From Vibrio navarrensis (GTDB taxonomy: Bacteria; Pseudomonadota; Gammaproteobacteria; Enterobacterales; Vibrionaceae): a stretch of 64,000 bases of DNA. Position numbers and translations under genes: made by a program. The stretch covers positions 310,001 through 374,000 of the forward strand of contig NZ_CP065217.1 of assembly GCF_015767675.1 (NCBI RefSeq), in the 5' to 3' direction. The notes under the pieces are model-generated. The model searched no databases. It was not told the origin of the DNA and worked only from the letters and a program-made list of their open reading frames with translations. This document shows positions 60,338-64,000 of this stretch, in pieces; the first letter of the stretch is position 1, and each line of letters opens with the position of its first letter.

Positions 60338-61270
60338 ATGAAAGTAGCTGTTATTGGTGCCGCAGGTGGCATCGGTCAAGCCCTAGCTCTTTTACTGAAG
60401 AACCGCCTGCCAGCGGGTTCAGATTTAGCCCTATACGATATTGCTCCTGTTACTCCTGGTGTTGCTGCGGACTTAAGCCATATCCCAACGCCAGTTTCGA
60501 TCAAAGGTTACGCGGGTGAAGATCCAACTCCTGCACTTGAAGGTGCGGATGTGGTGCTGATCTCTGCTGGCGTGGCACGTAAACCTGGTATGGACCGCGC
60601 TGATTTGTTCAATGTTAACGCTGGCATCGTAAAAGCACTGGCAGAACGTATCGCGGTCGTTTGTCCAACGGCGTGTGTTGGTATTATCACCAACCCAGTG
60701 AACACGACCGTGCCCATCGCCGCTGAAGTGCTAAAGAAAGCTGGCGTTTATGACAAGCGTAAATTGTTTGGTGTGACCACGCTGGATGTGATTCGTTCTG
60801 AAACTTTTGTCGCTGAACTAAAAGGCAAAAATCCAAATGAAGTCCGTGTTCCAGTCATCGGTGGTCACTCAGGCGTCACCATCCTACCACTACTTTCTCA
60901 AGTGGAAGGCGTTGAATTTACCGATGAAGAAGTGGCAGCGCTGACGAAACGTATTCAAAACGCAGGTACTGAAGTTGTCGAAGCCAAAGCGGGTGGCGGC
61001 TCAGCGACTCTCTCTATGGGGCAAGCCGCATGTCGCTTTGGCCTTGCATTAGTGAAAGCGCTCCAGGGTGAGGAAGTGGTTGAATACGCATACGTGGAGG
61101 GCAATGGCGAGCATACCAGTTTCTTCGCGCAGCCAGTCAAACTGGGTAAGAATGGCGTAGAAGAGATCCTACCGTATGGCGAACTAAGCGCATTTGAGCA
61201 AGCCGCTCTTGATGGTATGCTGGATACGCTACAAGGCGACATCCAAATCGGTGTTGATTTCGTTAAGTAA
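60338..61270 (+). CDS. mdh: Malate dehydrogenase
   Basis: NAD-dependent interconversion of malate and oxaloacetate in the TCA cycle. It has 310 residues (E. coli 312). [19 protein letters not shown] is the dinucleotide loop, [17 protein letters not shown] holds substrate arginines, and [14 protein letters not shown] carries the catalytic histidine. ATG 60338 follows AAGGAG by 7 bases; the open frame to 60188 is not part of the protein. A strong terminator follows. Confidence 0.97.
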   Translation: MKVAVIGAAGGIGQALALLLKNRLPAGSDLALYDIAPVTPGVAADLSHIPTPVSIKGYAGEDPTPALEGADVVLISAGVARKPGMDRADLFNVNAGIVKALAERIAVVCPTACVGIITNPVNTTVPIAAEVLKKAGVYDKRKLFGVTTLDVIRSETFVAELKGKNPNEVRVPVIGGHSGVTILPLLSQVEGVEFTDEEVAALTKRIQNAGTEVVEAKAGGGSATLSMGQAACRFGLALVKALQGEEVVEYAYVEGNGEHTSFFAQPVKLGKNGVEEILPYGELSAFEQAALDGMLDTLQGDIQIGVDFVK

Positions 61271-61295
61271 GCACTCCAACGAACACTTTTATTTT

Positions 61296-61324
61296 AAAGC
61301 CGATCTTTACGATCGGCTTTTTTG
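61296..61324 (+). terminator. Terminator after mdh
   Basis: A perfect 10-bp stem AAAGCCGATC / GATCGGCTTT with a 5-base loop is followed by four T. Confidence 0.88.
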
Positions 61325-61410
61325 ATCCCTCTTTTCTCTTTCTGCGTATCTTAGATCGTCAGTGATCCAAGCGAAAAGTAACACGCTTTCATTAAAAGAG
61401 GAGGGAGACG

Positions 61411-61596
61411 ATGGAAACCTGCGCCATTCGTAAAGGGATGTTGGTGGAGTGTCAGCAAGGCGTTGGCACCATATTGGCCGTTGATCGAGAAATGGAAATG
61501 GTCTTGGTGGAAAAAACAGGGACGCAGCAACAGCTCGCATTGCGTTTCGATGAGATTGAAGCGGCCGCGTCGCCGTGCAGCGAACGCCGTGAATAG
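61411..61596 (+). CDS. Small protein of unknown function
   Basis: This 61-residue protein starts METCAIRKGMLVECQQGVGT. It is beta-rich in its first 45 residues (VECQQGVGTILAVDREMEMV), a pattern resembling a small barrel, with a charged tail. The ribosome site GAGGAGGGAG is very strong and the gene is closed by its own terminator, which supports real expression. I do not recognise the family. Confidence 0.6.
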   Translation: METCAIRKGMLVECQQGVGTILAVDREMEMVLVEKTGTQQQLALRFDEIEAAASPCSERRE

Positions 61597-61617
61597 AACG
61601 CCGTGAATAAATGAGAC

Positions 61618-61648
61618 AAAAAGGAAGAACGGACATTCTTCCTTTTTG
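61618..61648. terminator. Bidirectional terminator between the small gene and ispB
   Basis: A 12-bp stem AAAAAGGAAGAA / TTCTTCCTTTTT with loop CGGACA gives T runs on both strands. Confidence 0.85.
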
Positions 61649-61676
61649 ATTAGCGATGGTTTTTGATTAGTGATGG

Positions 61677-62648
61677 TTACTTGCTGCGGTTGACTGCCAT
61701 ATGCGCTAAAGCGATCAAAGCCTGCTTGTATTCAGATTCCGGCAAAATCTCCAGCTCAGCGATGGCTTTGTCGGCTTCCTCAACCGCTTTGGCCTCGGTG
61801 TAAGCCAGTGAGCCTGCCTGATACATCACCGCCATGATCTCATCCAGACGTTCCATGCCATTGGCCTTTTCAATCGCTTCGCGGATCATCGCTGCGTTTT
61901 CTTCGCTGGTGTGGCGCATCGCATGCAGCAGCGGTAGGGTGGGTTTACCTTCCGCGAGATCATCACCGACGTTTTTACCCATCTCTTCGCCGTCGGAAGT
62001 GTAATCCATCACATCGTCGATCAATTGAAACGCCGTGCCAAGGTATTTGCCGTAATTTTGCAGTGCTATTTCAACCTCGGTTGGTGCATTGGTCAGGATC
62101 GCCCCGATCTGCGTTGCGGCTTCAAACAAGCGTGCGGTTTTCGAATAGATCACCTGCATGTAGCTTTCTTCGGTCGTTTCGGGGTCATTGCAGTTCATCA
62201 ATTGCAAGACTTCGCCTTCGGCGATCACGTTAACAGTGTTACTCATCAACTTGAGGATCTTCATGGATCCTAGCTCTGTCATCATCTGAAATGAGCGAGT
62301 GTAGATGAAATCACCAACCAACACGCTGGCGGCGTTACCAAACGCGGCGTTCGCTGTTGCTTTGCCACGGCGCATGTCCGACTCATCCACGACGTCGTCA
62401 TGAAGTAAGGTTGCGGTGTGGATAAATTCAATAAAAGCAGCGGCTGTCGTGTGAGCATCACCTTGATAACCCAACGCACGCGCAGATAAGACCGCCAATA
62501 AAGGGCGGAGACGTTTACCGCCACCACTGATGATATAAAAACCAAGTTGGTTGATTAAAGAAACATCAGAATTCAGTTGAGCTTGAATAGTTTCATTCAC
62601 TTTTGCCATGTCATCGGCAGTAAGCGCTTGGATAGTTTTAAAATCCAT
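61677..62648 (-). CDS. ispB: Octaprenyl diphosphate synthase
   Basis: Makes the C40 side chain of ubiquinone and menaquinone from FPP and IPP. It has 323 residues, equal to E. coli IspB. The first aspartate-rich motif is in TATLLHDDVVDESDMRRG, the second in FQLIDDVMDY, and GGGKRLRP is near the front. The start MDFKTIQAL at 62648 is chosen by family length. It is divergent from rplU, the same arrangement as in E. coli. Confidence 0.95.
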   Translation of the reverse strand: MDFKTIQALTADDMAKVNETIQAQLNSDVSLINQLGFYIISGGGKRLRPLLAVLSARALGYQGDAHTTAAAFIEFIHTATLLHDDVVDESDMRRGKATANAAFGNAASVLVGDFIYTRSFQMMTELGSMKILKLMSNTVNVIAEGEVLQLMNCNDPETTEESYMQVIYSKTARLFEAATQIGAILTNAPTEVEIALQNYGKYLGTAFQLIDDVMDYTSDGEEMGKNVGDDLAEGKPTLPLLHAMRHTSEENAAMIREAIEKANGMERLDEIMAVMYQAGSLAYTEAKAVEEADKAIAELEILPESEYKQALIALAHMAVNRSK

Positions 62649-62805
62649 TGTATATCCGGCTGAAGTTAGACCCTGCAAGGCTTATAGGATTTGTATAATT
62701 GTCGAATAATACACTAAAAAACGTTGATTAATACATTACTAAAAGGCATGATTGCGGCACTTTTCTTTGGCGATTAGCTTTTCGCCAATTTTTTCAAAAT
62801 ATGGC

Positions 62806-62834
62806 TTGTCATAGGGGCATCCTTTCTGTAGAAT
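62806..62834 (+). promoter_or_regulatory. rplU-rpmA promoter
   Basis: TTGTCA (62806-62811), a 17-base spacer, then TAGAAT (62829-62834). The start point would be about 75 bases before rplU. The rest of 62649-62918 holds no gene. Confidence 0.65.
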
Positions 62835-62918
62835 CTGCGCCCTATTGATGATTAGTTTAGCGCACACCCTTATCGCACAAAATGTTGCATAGGCTGTGCG
62901 GAAAGAGCGGAGTAAAAT

Positions 62919-63230
62919 ATGTACGCTGTTTTCCAATCTGGTGGTAAACAACACCGTGTAAGCGAAGGTCAAACTCTTCGTTTAGAGAAATTAGACGTTG
63001 AAACTGGTGCAACTGTTGAATTTGATAAAGTTCTACTTGTTGCTAACGGCGAAGACATCAAAGTTGGTGCTCCTCTACTTGAGGGCGGTAAAGTAGTTGC
63101 AGAAGTGGTACAACACGGTCGTGGCGATAAAGTTAAAATCGTTAAGTTCCGTCGTCGTAAGCACTCTCGTAAGCAACAAGGTCACCGTCAGTGGTTCACG
63201 GAAGTGAAGATCACTGGTATCAACGCGTAA
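62919..63230 (+). CDS. rplU: Ribosomal protein bL21
   Basis: 50S protein of 103 residues. It starts [20 protein letters not shown] and ends with the basic [19 protein letters not shown] segment that binds 23S rRNA. It is followed 20 bases later by rpmA, and the pair precedes cgtA as in most proteobacteria. Confidence 0.97.
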   Translation: MYAVFQSGGKQHRVSEGQTLRLEKLDVETGATVEFDKVLLVANGEDIKVGAPLLEGGKVVAEVVQHGRGDKVKIVKFRRRKHSRKQQGHRQWFTEVKITGINA

Positions 63231-63238
63231 TCTAATAG

Positions 63239-63508
<270 letters not shown>

Positions 63509-63530
63509 TTTAGGTTTCTAGATGAATAGA

Positions 63531-63559
63531 AAAACCCTGCCGTTACGGTGGGGTTTTTT
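63531..63559 (+). terminator. Terminator after rpmA
   Basis: AAAACCC…GGGTTTT outer stem with an inner CCG/CGG, followed by six T. Confidence 0.75.
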
Positions 63560-63659
63560 ATTGCAGTCGACATATTCAAAACACCTTTAATCGGTGTCTT
63601 CGATCTGTCATCTGCTAAAATGTAGTGAAATTGATTTACAGGCGAAGTAGTCGGAGTAA

Positions 63660-64000
<341 letters not shown>

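Overview
The window is a stretch of a Vibrio main chromosome. The evidence is the argECBGH cluster with an argH-acetyltransferase fusion, the mrcA/pilMNOPQ/aroK/aroB/damX/dam/rpe block, two rRNA operons with Vibrio-type 16S and spacer tRNA sets, and core genes closely matching known Vibrio proteins. The 16S resembles the V. vulnificus/V. navarrensis group, but I cannot fix the species by eye. Every protein gene reads as an intact frame except priB, two IS630 transposases and one orphan C-terminal fragment.

Layout. 1-8.2 kb: ppc (partial) and arginine biosynthesis, argE divergent from argCBGH, with visible ARG boxes. 8.2-21.9 kb: a DUF3624-like protein, oxyR, mrcA (PBP1A), the type IV pilus assembly genes pilMNOPQ, then aroK-aroB-damX-dam-rpe. 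21.9-22.1 kb: an octamer repeat tract where gph-trpS would be expected, so the gene order changes here. 22.1-31.7 kb: rpsF-(damaged priB)-rpsR-rplI, a DUF481 protein, dnaB-alr, an outer-membrane barrel, yjbQ, pgi, a CheX-like protein and zur. 31.8-39.0 kb: an orphan coding remnant, dusA, pspG behind a sigma-54 promoter, a beta-barrel protein, a small unknown and the sulfite-reduction operon cysJIH. 39.0-50.9 kb: two tandem rRNA operons. The first has no spacer tRNA. The second has Ala-Glu-Lys-Ala-Val in its spacer and an extra Thr-5S-Asp tail. 50.9-54.8 kb: mobile DNA, namely a group IIC intron sitting right after the rRNA terminator and two adjoining degenerate IS630-family copies. 54.8-64.0 kb: a TAXI-type TRAP transporter with a UspA protein, argR divergent from mdh, a small unknown, ispB, and rplU-rpmA-cgtA (partial).

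Connections. ArgR, encoded near 59.5 kb, is expected to act on the ARG boxes at argE/argC and argH at the other end of the window. aroK-aroB feed the shikimate pathway, and damX-dam link cell division and methylation. cysJIH reduce PAPS to sulfide. The TRAP genes and the usp gene look like one transport and regulation unit.

Quality caveat. The two rRNA operons differ from each other and from universally conserved rRNA positions by many one- and two-base indels, mostly in homopolymers. Part of the sequence in repeats is therefore probably consensus error. The frameshifts in priB and IS630 should be read with that in mind.
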